Positions 1-8,136 of a stretch of DNA of 22,140 nt are shown here, in pieces. Every line of letters begins with the position of its first letter. Position 1 is the stretch's first letter. Under the pieces are notes generated by a model. The model saw only the letters and a list, made by a program, of their open reading frames with translations. It had not been told where the DNA came from and searched no databases. Source of the stretch: Obelidium mucronatum (lineage: Eukaryota > Chytridiomycota > Chytridiomycetes > Chytridiales > Chytriomycetaceae). The DNA is taken from contig JAIVFH010000401.1 in assembly GCA_025765595.1 (NCBI GenBank), positions 1 through 22,140 on the forward strand, given 5' to 3'. The translations under genes were made by a program, and so were the position numbers.

Positions 1-219
1 ATTGCTGAATCTGACAAACTGGCGCGAGGACATGCAATACGCTATTGTCCTGACCTATCTCTTTGGAATCTTCCAGTTGAGCCATCTACATACATGCATA
101 CTCCCTCTTGTTTCGACTTAACGCGTTACAATTCATTGTATCATCATTTACATGACTTAGGTTTGCGAAAGAAAACTCTTTCACTCCATTACAAACAAGC
201 ACATTTCTCTCAATCATGA
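1..219 (+). CDS. Unassigned open frame entering from the left edge
   Basis: Reading frame 1 is open from the first base to a TGA at 217-219, giving 72 codons with no recognisable domain. It could be the 3' exon of a gene lying mostly outside the window or a chance frame. The TGA overlaps the proposed ATG (216-218) of the next gene, which would be very tight for two separate eukaryotic transcripts. I see no motif, signal peptide or membrane segment. Confidence 0.2.
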   Translation: MAESDKLARGHAIRYCPDLSLWNLPVEPSTYMHTPSCFDLTRYNSLYHHLHDLGLRKKTLSLHYKQAHFSQS

Positions 220-458
220 AAATAACAATCAAGAAATTGAACGGTAAGCACATTGGCTCATATCGCAAAGCCCTGGTATCGTTTCACTGAAAATCCTCAT
301 CGAAAAGAGGAGAGAGGACAAACCACCCTTGAACACGCTTGGAAAAGTTTAATCTATGTCCTTTCAAATAGCAGCCCTATACCCAGGCGGACGATATATT
401 TGGTCCTCGGGAAAGCAAATTGATTATTGATTCGCGATGGGATAGGTTATGTATTCCT

Positions 459-503
<45 letters not shown>

Positions 504-1035
504 ATTTCGAGTCTTCAGACCATTTAACCCTAAAGAACTCGTAACACAATACAGAGTCTTTCAACATCACAAACTATATCAATACATTGCTTCAAATGAC
601 CAAGAATCATGTCTCGATTTCATTGGAGTTGAGATTCAAGAACCCCTGGTTCTTCCACCACCTCTTTCAGAGGCCGTTACACTTGAAGCCCATGAAGCAG
701 AGCTTGCCCGTTTGAATGAATTAAAGGAGCAAGAGCGATTGGCGAAAGAGGAGTGGGAGGCTGAGGAACGTGCCGCTGGTAAAGTCGACTGCCGAAGGCG
801 GTGTATTCCTTTGCTACCTACCGCTTTTCCAAACGCACACACTTAACTGCAAAACAACAAACTAGCTGCCAACCCGTTTGAAGTACTGAGCCCTGACGCC
901 GTAAAACAAATCGCCGCCGACACTGTAACAACAATGTTGGAAACCATTTGCGGAGAACTGGATGGCCTCTTGAACGAACAAAGCGATCGATTGATGGCGC
1001 AAGCAAACAAACTTACCAATCTATTTGCTCAATAA
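216..1035 (+). CDS. Four-exon gene, protein of unknown function (187 aa)
   Basis: Exons 216-275, 372-445, 519-778 and 866-1035 join in frame (564 nt) and remove every internal stop. Introns are GT-AG: 276-371 (ends CAAATAG), 446-518 (contains 42 consecutive T at 460-501 and ends TCTTCAG) and 779-865 (TTAAC branch-like site, ends ACTAG). The protein starts MKITIKKLNG. It has a basic N-terminus, a middle section around RPFNPKELV, an acidic Glu/Lys-rich helix (about residues 115-135) that looks coiled-coil, and a helical tail ending NLFAQ. I do not recognise the family. The splice model is supported by phase agreement at all three junctions. The start codon is the least certain part, because no upstream evidence fixes it. 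Confidence 0.55.
446..518 (+). repeat. Intron carrying a T42 homopolymer
   Basis: Positions 460-501 are 42 uninterrupted T, inside the second intron of the 216-1035 gene. The tract stands where a polypyrimidine tract would be but is far longer than in any other intron here. Its length in the assembly is unlikely to be exact. Confidence 0.85.
788..803 (+). repeat. 16-bp sequence shared with SCYL2 intron 2
   Basis: An exact copy of 18969-18984, inside intron 779-865. It is GC-rich in an otherwise AT-leaning intron. Confidence 0.7.
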
Positions 1036-1093
1036 GAAGAATTCATTATTTAAAAAATAAATAAGAAAACGTCAACTTAATTTGATTAAAAAA

Positions 1094-1612
1094 ATGGAAA
1101 CCACTCCACAACAAACAACTCAACAGCAAATCGCCGAGAAACTGGCAGTAACTGATCGATCCAACGACATGGCCGCAGAATACAGAGCGAAAACAGCCGC
1201 AATTCTAAAAGAGAATGAAGCCCTGAAAGCCAAACTGCAAGCCCTGCAGGAACAAGAGGACCGAATCCTGCAATTTCAAAACAGCGCTGAACCTGCCCCC
1301 TTCCAATTCCCAGCAGTCAGTTCTCCCATCAAAGACATCCAGATCGCTTACCGCATGCTTCCTGTCGGGGTCTTGTCCCCAGAACAGTTGAAACAGCTCG
1401 ATCAAGCTGTGGAAGATGAAGATATGGGTCCAGTAATTGACATCTTCAACGGCCTTGTGCAAGATGCGAGGTATGAAGGAAATAAAATGATTATCGCAAT
1501 CGAAGAAAGAGCGTTGGACAATGAAGTGTCGCCTGGAGCATACCGTCATGAAGATTCGAGAGTTCAGCAGCAAAAGATTCTGGCAACTGCCATTATTTTG
1601 ACTATTATTTGA
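1094..1612 (+). CDS. Coiled-coil protein of unknown function (172 aa)
   Basis: A single-exon frame from the ATG at 1094 to TGA 1610-1612. An ATT-initiated extension to 1082 is ignored; the ATG follows an A-rich leader. The N-terminus is Gln/Thr-rich (METTPQQTTQQQ). Residues about 15-60 are Ala/Lys/Glu/Leu-rich with heptad-like spacing, so a coiled coil is likely. Residues about 75-145 look like a compact helical domain around VLSPEQLKQLDQAV. The tail (ATAIILTII) is hydrophobic but too short for a confident membrane anchor. It lies 58 bp after the previous gene on the same strand. I do not recognise the family. No intron is needed to keep the frame open. Confidence 0.5.
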   Translation: METTPQQTTQQQIAEKLAVTDRSNDMAAEYRAKTAAILKENEALKAKLQALQEQEDRILQFQNSAEPAPFQFPAVSSPIKDIQIAYRMLPVGVLSPEQLKQLDQAVEDEDMGPVIDIFNGLVQDARYEGNKMIIAIEERALDNEVSPGAYRHEDSRVQQQKILATAIILTII

Positions 1613-1706
1613 AAAAAAGAGAGAGAAATAATGGGGCGTATCTATATTTTGGTGAATAAATTAAGGCTTGTCCGTTTTGCCAAAGTGAATAACAAAACAA
1701 GTTTTT

Positions 1707-2657
1707 TTATTTGGCCATAACAACTAGCAACGCAAACGCAGAATACAAGAGGCCAACAGGGTATGCAACTAAAAACCGTTGATCCGACATACTCAAGACT
1801 GTGCAAAACATTAAACTGGCACTATATGTGCACCAGAATACGCTCAACACTGACATGATTAAACCAACGGTTCCACTTTCGAAAAGGAAATGTTAACTCT
1901 TATTAAAAAAACGAACAACCGTCCAAAACCAAGTTTACCTCAAATGAAGCAGAATGCTAAATGAACTGAGAAGTACCATAGGAAGGAAACAGTACCCAAG
2001 CACACTTGCTGTTCGTGTACTATCGATTCCAGTTTCGCTCATTAGATTCAGAATCGCGTAGATCGAGAGCCATCCAAGAAGAGCTACAGCATAAATGAAG
2101 TTGAATTGTATTTTTCCAGCCTTATACGTTTTATCCAAGGAGTTTAAAAAACCAACAATCAGCCCAGACCCCAAAAGAAGGAAGGGAAGGAAACTCACAA
2201 ATAGCTGGAAACCGCCATACAAGAGACAAAACAAGACAGGACCAGCCAAATCGGATTCATCGAAAATATGTTTATCAATCGGAGTCAATGGATTCAAGAC
2301 TGAGACTGCCTAGTATAGTTTGGTTTTTTTTGTAAGGATCTGGCGTATCGGTTTATAAGTTTCTTTACACACCTTACTCTTCATATGGTCAAAATTGATG
2401 CCCAATTCCTCAAGCAAAGGCGGTTCATCCGGGTAATCCCCACTACTGAATGCCGCAGCCCATGAGATTGGCATCTGCATCGTCTGAGGGTTTGAACTGC
2501 CGTACGATGAAGTATTGTTGTTGGTATTGGATGTCGATTGGTTGTAGTCGTAAGAGTTCATGTTTCCAGAAGTGTTTCCATAGTCAAATGACTGAAACTG
2601 AAGACTTGTTGTTGCGTCTTGTTGTTGGGCGTCGTATGAGTTGAAGTGAGCTGCCAT
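1707..2657 (-). CDS. YIP1: YIP1-family membrane protein (YIPF5/Yip1-like), 274 aa
   Basis: Exons (minus strand) 2657-2373, 2309-1939 and 1875-1707 join to 825 nt with no stop. Intron 1 starts GTGTGT and ends ATACTAG; intron 2 starts GTAAAC, has a GTTAAC branch-like site and ends CGAAAG. The N-terminus (about 80 residues) is a Gln/Asn/Ser/Tyr-rich cytosolic tail. Next come the family signature YPDEPPLLEELGINFDH, then DLAGP-LF and SVLGYCFLPMVLLSS, with five hydrophobic segments. After intron 2 the sequence continues VFWCTYSAS and FLVAYPVGLLYSAF, aligned without gaps to the YIPF5 C-terminus. Proteins of this family cycle between ER and Golgi and bind Rab GTPases. The frame is intact. A 348-bp inverted-repeat element lies 53 bp upstream of the ATG, so promoter sequence may come partly from that element. 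Confidence 0.93.
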
Positions 2658-2704
2658 TTATTGTTTTTTTTTATTATTTATTTATTTTATGATTTATTTT
2701 ATTT

Positions 2705-2710
2705 CTATTG
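2705..2710 (+). repeat. Target-site duplication (left) of the MITE
   Basis: CTATTG here is repeated directly at 3059-3064, immediately outside the terminal inverted repeats. If the TIR is read one base longer (GATAGG...), the duplication shortens to TATT, so its length is 4-6 bp depending on the boundary chosen. Confidence 0.75.
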
Positions 2711-3058
2711 ATAGGAATGCGGAAAATTCACCTGGTCCAGGTTTACCTGACCAGGTTTAGGTGTCTAAGGTGTCTTGGGTGTCTTCAGGTTTAACTGGCC
2801 AGGTTTAACCAGGTTGTAAATTAGTAGTAGCTGGAATAGAAATAGAACACGCTCAAAGAAACTGGAGTAGAAATAAGGGACCTCTTAACTGATATCTCGA
2901 CACTATTTGTAGTCTTTTTTGATTTTGTGTTTTGAATACAACTTGATGTGATTACTAACCATTTCAGGTTTAACCGATAAACCTGGTAATTGCCAGGTTC
3001 GATCCCACCAGGTGCCTAAACCTGGTGGGACCAGGTTTAACCAGATTCGCATTCCTAT
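2711..3058. mobile_element. MITE-like non-autonomous element, 348 bp
   Basis: The ends are perfect 11-bp inverted repeats, ATAGGAATGCG (2711-2721) and CGCATTCCTAT (3048-3058), flanked by the direct duplication CTATTG (2705-2710 and 3059-3064). There is no coding capacity. The internal ends are built of a reiterated octamer CAGGTTTA: six direct copies (four left, two right) and two inverted copies on the right. The centre is unremarkable AT-rich DNA. It lies between the stop of the 3059-3580 gene and the ATG of YIP1. The TIR differs from that of the Harbinger element at 3828-6739, so that transposase is not an obvious source of mobility. The superfamily is not assignable from sequence alone. 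Confidence 0.8.
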
Positions 3059-3342
3059 CTATTGAACCACTTTTACTTTCACTGAATCATCAAGCCATGG
3101 ATCTCGAATATTTCCACTTCCATCTCCAAGTTTTTGAGTCATCCGTCCAATTTCCCGATCACACCCTTCATCACGGTAAAACTCCAACACAGGCTGCTTT
3201 TGATCATCCAGCCGCGCCATGTTTGCCAAATAAATTGTTTTTGAGGGTGCATGGTAGTGCGGATAATAATTACAGGCTCCAATGACTTTTAATTCAGCTG
3301 GGAACTGTGTCTTTGCCGTTAAACACGATTCCGAGTTGTTGC

Positions 3343-3387
<45 letters not shown>

Positions 3388-3580
3388 AAAACAGCATTTG
3401 GATCGTGGTAGCATTAGCAGGCGAAGCTAAATCCGACATGCGTCGCGATAGATCTTTGATTGGAATGTTGCAGAGATATGTGTTGGAGCCGTAGGAAGGA
3501 TGGGAATCATTTTGGAGCAGACATTGATCCGCTTGGCAACGCGTTGGATTTGTTGGAGTGTATGCGGCATCGCCAATCAA
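3059..3580 (-). CDS. Cys-containing protein with Asn repeat, 5' end unresolved
   Basis: A minus-strand frame ends at TAG 3061-3059. The same frame continues upstream to about 3628, where an in-frame TGA lies, without a usable ATG. The first in-frame ATG (3439) would discard three conserved-looking cysteines, so a 5' exon is probably missed. The protein has seven cysteines spread along its length (NCSG, RCQADQC, YLCNI, SCL, GACNYY, EGCDRE). It also has an Asn tract of 14 residues plus SNN, encoded by a GTT/AAC microsatellite. The spacing and hydrophilic character suggest a secreted protein, but no signal peptide is visible. The stop codon lies inside the MITE target duplication. I do not recognise the family. 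Confidence 0.45.
3339..3387 (+). repeat. (GTT)n microsatellite encoding poly-Asn
   Basis: About 14 tandem GTT/TTG triplets. On the minus strand they read AAC/CAA and encode the Asn run of the overlapping gene. The repeat is a triplet, so length change would keep the frame. Confidence 0.85.
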
Positions 3581-3802
3581 GCCAGAGCAGTTTTGAGAGA
3601 GGTGGTTCAGTTGGATATCGTAGTGGGCGATTGGGTGGGGTCAACACCAAGCCCTGTTGTTTTGCATCATTTTCTACTCCCACTTAAAAATGCAGCTTAT
3701 TTCTACATAATTGCTTTTACATCTCAAATCATGCACTGGCAATATAAATAAGTAGTAAAGAAAGAAGAAAGAAAAGGTAAAAGAAGCAATTAATAAAGCA
3801 GA

Positions 3803-3827
3803 TTATGTGGGGATCAACTTTTTCAAT
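3803..3827 (-). other. Displaced original 3' end of the P-loop NTPase gene
   Basis: Read on the minus strand from the left target duplication, the codons continue the frame interrupted at 6740 on the other side of the transposon. They encode KKLIPT followed by TAA at 3805-3803. Removing the transposon plus one AAT copy therefore restores a continuous exon ending VDALKKLIPT. This is direct sequence evidence for the insertion site and for the 3-bp duplication. Confidence 0.8.
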
Positions 3828-3884
3828 GGTGGACCTCCAAAAATGGATTTTTTGATGAAAACAAATGTGAAAAGAACCACCGAA
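3828..3884 (+). repeat. Left terminal inverted repeat
   Basis: 57 bp identical to the reverse complement of 6683-6739, followed by a looser match (GTAAATAAAAAGATTTG against ATAAAAAAAAGATTTG). It contains an ATG at 3843 and a GT donor immediately after its end at 3885. A 13-bp piece of the TIR (GACCTCCAAAAAT, 3832-3844) recurs directly at 3930-3942. Confidence 0.95.
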
Positions 3885-5142
3885 GTAAATAAAAAGATTT
3901 GTTGGTTTTTTCGAATTTGATGCAAGTGTGACCTCCAAAAATAATGAATTTGAAATTACTAACACTGCTGGCAATCATCCATCAGTGCAATGCAGAGTCG
4001 TTTACTATCCATAGAAGGCAGTTGCTTCAAATTTTGTACTGCCTTCTCACGCTGAAACGTGTTTGCGGATCAATTCGGGTTCGAAACTACTTGGTGACTG
4101 CTGTTCTTGGCCATCCTGACTCCTGCTTCTGGCAAAAGCTGTATGCGGAGGCTGAAACCCACTCAAAGTCTTTTATCAATGTTGTGTCTGTGGATAAAGC
4201 ATCCTTCGAAATACTGCTCAAGGAATTCAGTAAGCATTACACAGTTCTGACTGGACCTGGAAAACGCGGAAGGCCTCCAAAAGTCACAGAGAAATCCACG
4301 ATCCTTGGACTGCTTCTCCATTTTTACACAGGAACGATGGAGTCCAAAACTTTGTGTGAGCTATTTGGCATACCTCCAGCAACACTCTACAGAGTCTTAA
4401 GCAATGCAGAACTAGCCTTTTCGAAAGCTATGGATGCAATTCCAGACTGCAAAATACGCTGGCCATCACTGGAGGAGCAGAGACTCTGGAGTGATCTGAT
4501 CACAAGAAAAGAACCTCTCATCCAAAACAAGTTTGGATATGTCGATGGCAAGAACTATAAAGTCCTGCAACCAAAAGCCGCTGATCAGCAGAATGCGCTG
4601 TATAATGGCTGGTTGCATGCCACGTTGATCACTGGGGTTCTCTGTTTTGGAGCTGACGGCTGCATCATTTGGATGAAACACAACTGCCCTGGATCGTGGA
4701 ATGACAGCGAAATGTCGAGACCCTTCCGAGATCTTCTTTTAAACGAAAAGAAAACCGGAAAGGAATATGGGGTGACAGCAGATTCGGCATTCCCCACAAG
4801 TGATGATATGTTTAACAAGATTGTCACTCCCCTCAAAGGTCAGCACTGTGAATTAATACGAATTTATGGTCATTAACAGTTTTTATTGTAGATGGCCAAC
4901 TGGACAGAACTCCAGCAAGAAATCGTGCTGAAGTTGAAGCACTTAGCAATGCAATAACAAGCATCCGTCAGGCAGCAGAATGGGGCATGGGATCTGTTCC
5001 AAAAGTGTATCGGCGATTGCACCTGCCTCTGCCCTTTAATCCTGTAGTACGGGGTTTGCGACTTCGGAACATACATCGATTATACAATTTCAGAGTTCGC
5101 CGAACAGGAATCTCTCAAATTCGCTCTGTTTTCTTCCGATAA
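3843..5142 (+). CDS. Harbinger-type DDE nuclease (DDE_Tnp_4), 381 aa
   Basis: Preferred exons are 3843-3884, 3986-4838 and 4892-5142. The first exon is the TIR-encoded MDFLMKTNVKRTTE. Intron 1 (3885-3985) starts GTAAAT, carries a perfect TACTAAC (3957-3963) 22 nt before CATCAG, and joins in phase. The alternative is an ATG at 3944 with no first intron, which by coincidence gives the same length. Intron 2 (4839-4891) starts GTCAGC and ends TTGTAG. The nuclease core shows the first Asp in YVDGKNYKV, the second in TADSAFP, and the Glu in RQAAEWGMGSV after intron 2, so the DDE triad is complete. A basic RGRPPK patch lies near residue 110. The product cuts and joins the element ends, normally together with a Myb-like partner, here encoded on the opposite strand. 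Confidence 0.9.
3930..3942 (+). repeat. Subterminal direct copy of a TIR motif
   Basis: GACCTCCAAAAAT repeats 3832-3844, 98 bp further in. Harbinger transposases or their Myb partners often bind subterminal repeats, so this may be a second binding site. It lies inside the proposed first intron of the nuclease. Confidence 0.6.
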
Positions 5143-5185
5143 TATAAACAAAATAAAGCGGTGATAATATAAACAAAATAAAGCT
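5138..5185 (+). terminator. Tandem 25-bp repeat carrying two polyadenylation signals
   Basis: The unit GATAATATAAACAAAATAAA begins at 5138 and again at 5163. Each copy carries AATAAA (5152-5157 and 5177-5182). They follow the nuclease stop codon (5140-5142) directly. On the other strand AATAAA is present as TTTATT at 5195-5200, downstream of the DUF6818 stop. The two convergent transposon genes therefore share a compact 3' junction. Confidence 0.65.
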
Positions 5186-5218
5186 GTTACAGGGTTTATT
5201 GGATGTAGAACTCAATAA

Positions 5219-6724
5219 TCATGAAGAAGATTTTGATAATACGCCTTTCAAGAGCAACTCAAACTTCAGAATCTCAAGTTGCCTCTCATGGGCTGCCTGA
5301 GCTCTCGCTTCCTTGGCTTCTTCCCTTTCCCTTTCACGAGCCGCCTGTGCTTCTTCCCTATCTTTGCGGCGCTCTTCAAGGTCCTGCTGTCGATACAATT
5401 CAAATTGGGCTCTGCGTTCCTCCTCCTTTGCCTCGGCCCTGCGCCGATCCTCTTTATCCGTCTCACTCTGACGCATCCACATCATTAACAGCTCCGAATT
5501 CGAGCCACCAAGTCCCCCACCGCTTGCTGTTTTTTCAAGTGTTTCATTCACTTTTTCCAATGCACTATCAATAGAAATACGTTGACGCGTGGTGTTTGCG
5601 AGGGTGGGACTGCTGAATGGCAATGATGACATTGATGGCAGGGAACCGACTCGGCTAGGTACCTTTTGCCCCTTCTCCTTGTCCTTTTGCGCTACTTTTT
5701 GTTTCTTATCATCCATTGGTGTCTTCTGTTTCAAACGCAGTGGTGGTTGAACTGTTGTCTTGGGTGGACTTTCATACAAGTATGTCCTCTCTCCATCAAT
5801 CTCATCCACAGCCATGATTTGAAGACTTCTAGAGGGTCCGCGAACTTCAGCGACAGATCCAGCATCAAGAGACTGTAATGGAGCAGCGGCAGTGGTATTG
5901 GCTGCTGCAGCGAGAGTAGCTGATGAGTCAGGGGTGGCGTGAGTCCGGTCACTTGATTCTTCAACGGCCGAGTCACCAAGCATATCTTTGTCATTTTCAT
6001 TTTCGCTGCTTTGATGGGAGTCTTCTGTGTCTGAGCTTTCGTTATTGCTCTTGCTTGATTCACTATCCCCACCACCATCTTCAAACACATGGACACTATT
6101 ATCGATATCCCGCTGGATCCATTTAGCTCTTTTCACTGGAGTGGGACAGTCAGGGTCGCCTGTGTGCAAATGTAGATAAGAAACTAACACCCAACATTCA
6201 AGAAATAAAATAACAGTAGTACATACCCGTCCTCTTTTTAGTATTTTTAAGCGTCTTGAATTTGTTCCTCCAAGATTCCATGTCTCGATCGAATCCCTTT
6301 TTCGACAGGAGTCGAGCGACATTTTCCCACTGTTGCTGACCAGCTGGAAGGCTCTCTGCCAAAACATCAAGCAATGCTAGAAATAAAAATCAGATACCAC
6401 ATTGTTGTCATAAACAGAGCAAATAAGGCGAAGCATACCGTCCAATTCTCCTCTTGTGAACTGCTTTCCACGGCCTCCTGTCTTTAAAGCCCGCTTCATC
6501 CCCTTTCCTAGCTTTTTGACTACATGCGTCCTTGATTCTGATACTTGCAGGCTCTTCTGTGTTGTCGTCATGGGTTGAATTTGATGGGGATTTGTTTTGG
6601 GTGGATTTGTTTTCTTCGGATTTTTTTGTTGAGACCGTTTTTTTCGTTTCAACAAATTAGATTCGTCAAATCTTTTTTTTATTTCGGTGGTTCTTTTCAC
6701 ATTTGTTTTCATCAAAAAATCCAT
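5219..6724 (-). CDS. DUF6818 / Myb-SANT-like transposon protein, 458 aa
   Basis: Exons 6724-6439, 6376-6227 and 6159-5219 join in frame (1,377 nt). Introns start GTATGC and GTATGT and end TTTCTAG and CACACAG. After the TIR-encoded start MDFLMKTNVKRTTE comes a very basic Lys/Arg/Pro region. The DUF6818 core follows: GRGKQFTRGELDALLD, LPAGQQQWENVA, then KFKTLKNTKKRTGDPDCP and VKRAKWI. Next are a Ser/Asp/Glu acidic stretch and a long Arg/Glu/Ala coiled coil to the C-terminus (LLKGVLSKSSS). The Trp-containing helices and basic N-terminus fit DNA binding, and the coiled coil fits oligomerisation or contact with the nuclease. An internal ATG at 6571 would give 407 aa and cannot be excluded, but the TIR start mirrors that of the nuclease. 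Confidence 0.88.
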
Positions 6725-6739
6725 TTTTGGAGGTCCACC
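6683..6739 (-). repeat. Right terminal inverted repeat
   Basis: 57 bp identical to 3828-3884 in reverse complement. On the minus strand it contains the ATG (6724) of the DUF6818 gene. In a different frame it also contains the TGA (6714-6712) that now ends the interrupted host P-loop gene. Confidence 0.95.
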
Positions 6740-8040
6740 AATGCATCAACAGTCGTTGGACCCCGTTTCAAACTGTGGCACAAAACAATTCTGACAGCAC
6801 CGTCTGAAGGAACAAGGAAAAAGACATTTTCTCCATTCACTTCTCTGCAAATCTAAAAACGTTGTTCAACAAAAACACTTGTGAATCAAAAGAATCACCT
6901 TACGAAAAACTTTATCAGGGGTCGGTTGCTGAAGTCCCCTTTCCTCCAAAATCTGGTCAGCAACTTCACTTTTCTCCTTGTCAAATAATTCAATGATGCT
7001 TTTCATATCTGTGTGAGCCTTCTTGGCTGTCCTGACAAGGTCAATGGCTGCTGAAACGTCATTGCCAAGAAGTTTTCCGATAATTTCACGTTCAAGTGGA
7101 AGGTTGGGCTCCTGAAAAAACATGAGATTGCAAATGACCAAAAAACTAGTACTAACAAACCACATCCAACCGCTTTTTCAAATCTCCCCAAAATTTATCG
7201 TAGCTCGCTGGATTGCCACCAAACACACCCCACAAAATATCATCCACACAATTTCTTTTCGTCACAGCAAATAGATGGGTAAATTGAGGAAGGCTCCAGA
7301 TCATTTCGCGGGTCATAGCATCAATGGGATAAATCATTTGGCGCTTCGTGCAAGTAACATTATCTGCAAGCGAGTTGGGCGAAGAATCCACAATCACACG
7401 CAAATGGAGGTCGTCGGTCAGCGTGCGTACCGCACCAGCCACTCCAGCATACTCGCCCTCCTTCTTTCTTTCCGTGACGCTGATGACCACGATAGGTGTT
7501 TTGCCAAGAGTGATCAACTTGTACCAGAAGATGACTCGCCGGCTATTGCTGATGGGATCCCAGAAGGCAGTGCGAAGCCCAGTCAAACCGCGTAGAGCAT
7601 TTTCAATTATCTCCTTCTCTTTCTCGCCAGGCTGAGCTTTGATGCGAATAATACCGCAAGTCTTGTAAACCGCAGTGTCGATTAAGCAAGACTTTCCCAC
7701 CCCTTTCTCTCCGGAAACTGTTGTTTCGAAATGTTCAGTGAGTGACGCACGCTAAAAAAAGTTTTAACTCACCAATGATGTACTTCTGGCCCCAATTCTT
7801 TTCCGCAATATCTTTTCGAAGCAGCTGCAATTCTTTATCACGGACTGACTGAATTGGCTGGCTTTGGAGAAACCGACTTCGACTGGCTATCCACACAGCA
7901 CGGAGCGGGCCAAGGCGAGGAACCGCCTGAGCAAAAGAGGCAAGGCCAAGAGTCCCAACAGATGTGCCGATGTATGGCAGCAATGGGCCGAGGACTGTGG
8001 CGAATTGAAACAGCGACTCGAACAAAGTTGGTGGTGTCAT
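6712..8040 (-). CDS. P-loop NTPase with N-terminal hydrophobic segment; 3' end rewritten by transposon
   Basis: Exons 8040-7773, 7717-7161, 7111-6899 and 6852-6712 join in frame (1,179 nt, 392 aa). Introns start GTGAGT, GTTTGT and GTGATT; the acceptors are CAACAG, TTTCAG and TTTTAG. Residues about 8-38 are hydrophobic (LFQFATVLGPLLPYIGTSVG) and could anchor the protein in a membrane. The Walker A GEKGVGKS is at residues 92-99 and spans the first splice junction. PIVVISVTE (about 164-172) sits where Walker B is expected but has Ser at the usual Asp. RVIVDSSPN (about 196-204) resembles a sensor strand. The overall plan recalls STAND/AAA-like ATPases and the NTPase modules of some large fungal families, but I cannot name the family. 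The last eight codons and the TGA lie in the Harbinger TIR. The native ending lies at 3803-3827. Confidence 0.8.
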
Positions 8041-8093
8041 TTTGGTAAACTCTATCGAATGCTATTTAGATATTCGTTAAATTGAGTAATGGG

Positions 8094-8100
8094 TATAAAA
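8094..8100 (+). promoter_or_regulatory. TATA box in a 96-bp divergent promoter
   Basis: TATAAAA lies 37 bp before the ATG of the TBC gene. The whole gap between the divergent P-loop gene (start 8040) and the TBC gene (start 8137) is 96 bp, so the two must share a bidirectional promoter region. Confidence 0.5.
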
Positions 8101-8136
8101 GATAAATAAGAGAATAATAATAAATCCAAAACAAAC

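Larger units (their letters stand above)
3828..6739. mobile_element. PIF/Harbinger DNA transposon, 2,912 bp, apparently intact
   Basis: The ends are GGTGGACC...GGTCCACC. The 57-bp terminal inverted repeats are identical, then degrade over about 15 bp more. AAT flanks both ends (3825-3827, 6740-6742), matching the 3-bp duplications of this superfamily. Inside are two convergent genes: a DDE nuclease on + and a DUF6818/Myb-SANT-like protein on -, the two-gene set expected of an autonomous PIF/Harbinger element. Both frames are open, and the polyadenylation signals of both lie in the 76-bp centre. Identical TIRs and intact genes suggest a recent insertion. It interrupts the last exon of a host P-loop NTPase gene. 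Confidence 0.93.

Noticed and set aside
2988..3008. tRNA gene or tRNA-derived SINE suggested by GGTTCGATCCC (B-box-like) in the MITE
   Set aside because: The flanking bases cannot form a T-arm stem, no A box or cloverleaf is visible, and the element has TIRs and a target duplication as DNA transposons do.
3837..3920. Left-TIR ATG as a short upstream ORF (25 codons) of the nuclease gene
   Set aside because: It is possible if the 3944 ATG is used. The phase-matched intron with TACTAAC and the same ATG in the right TIR make a coding first exon the better reading.
5221..5574. Plus-strand open frames within 5221-6126
   Set aside because: They are complements of the long DUF6818 coiled-coil and acidic exon; the minus-strand protein has clear domain structure and correct splicing.
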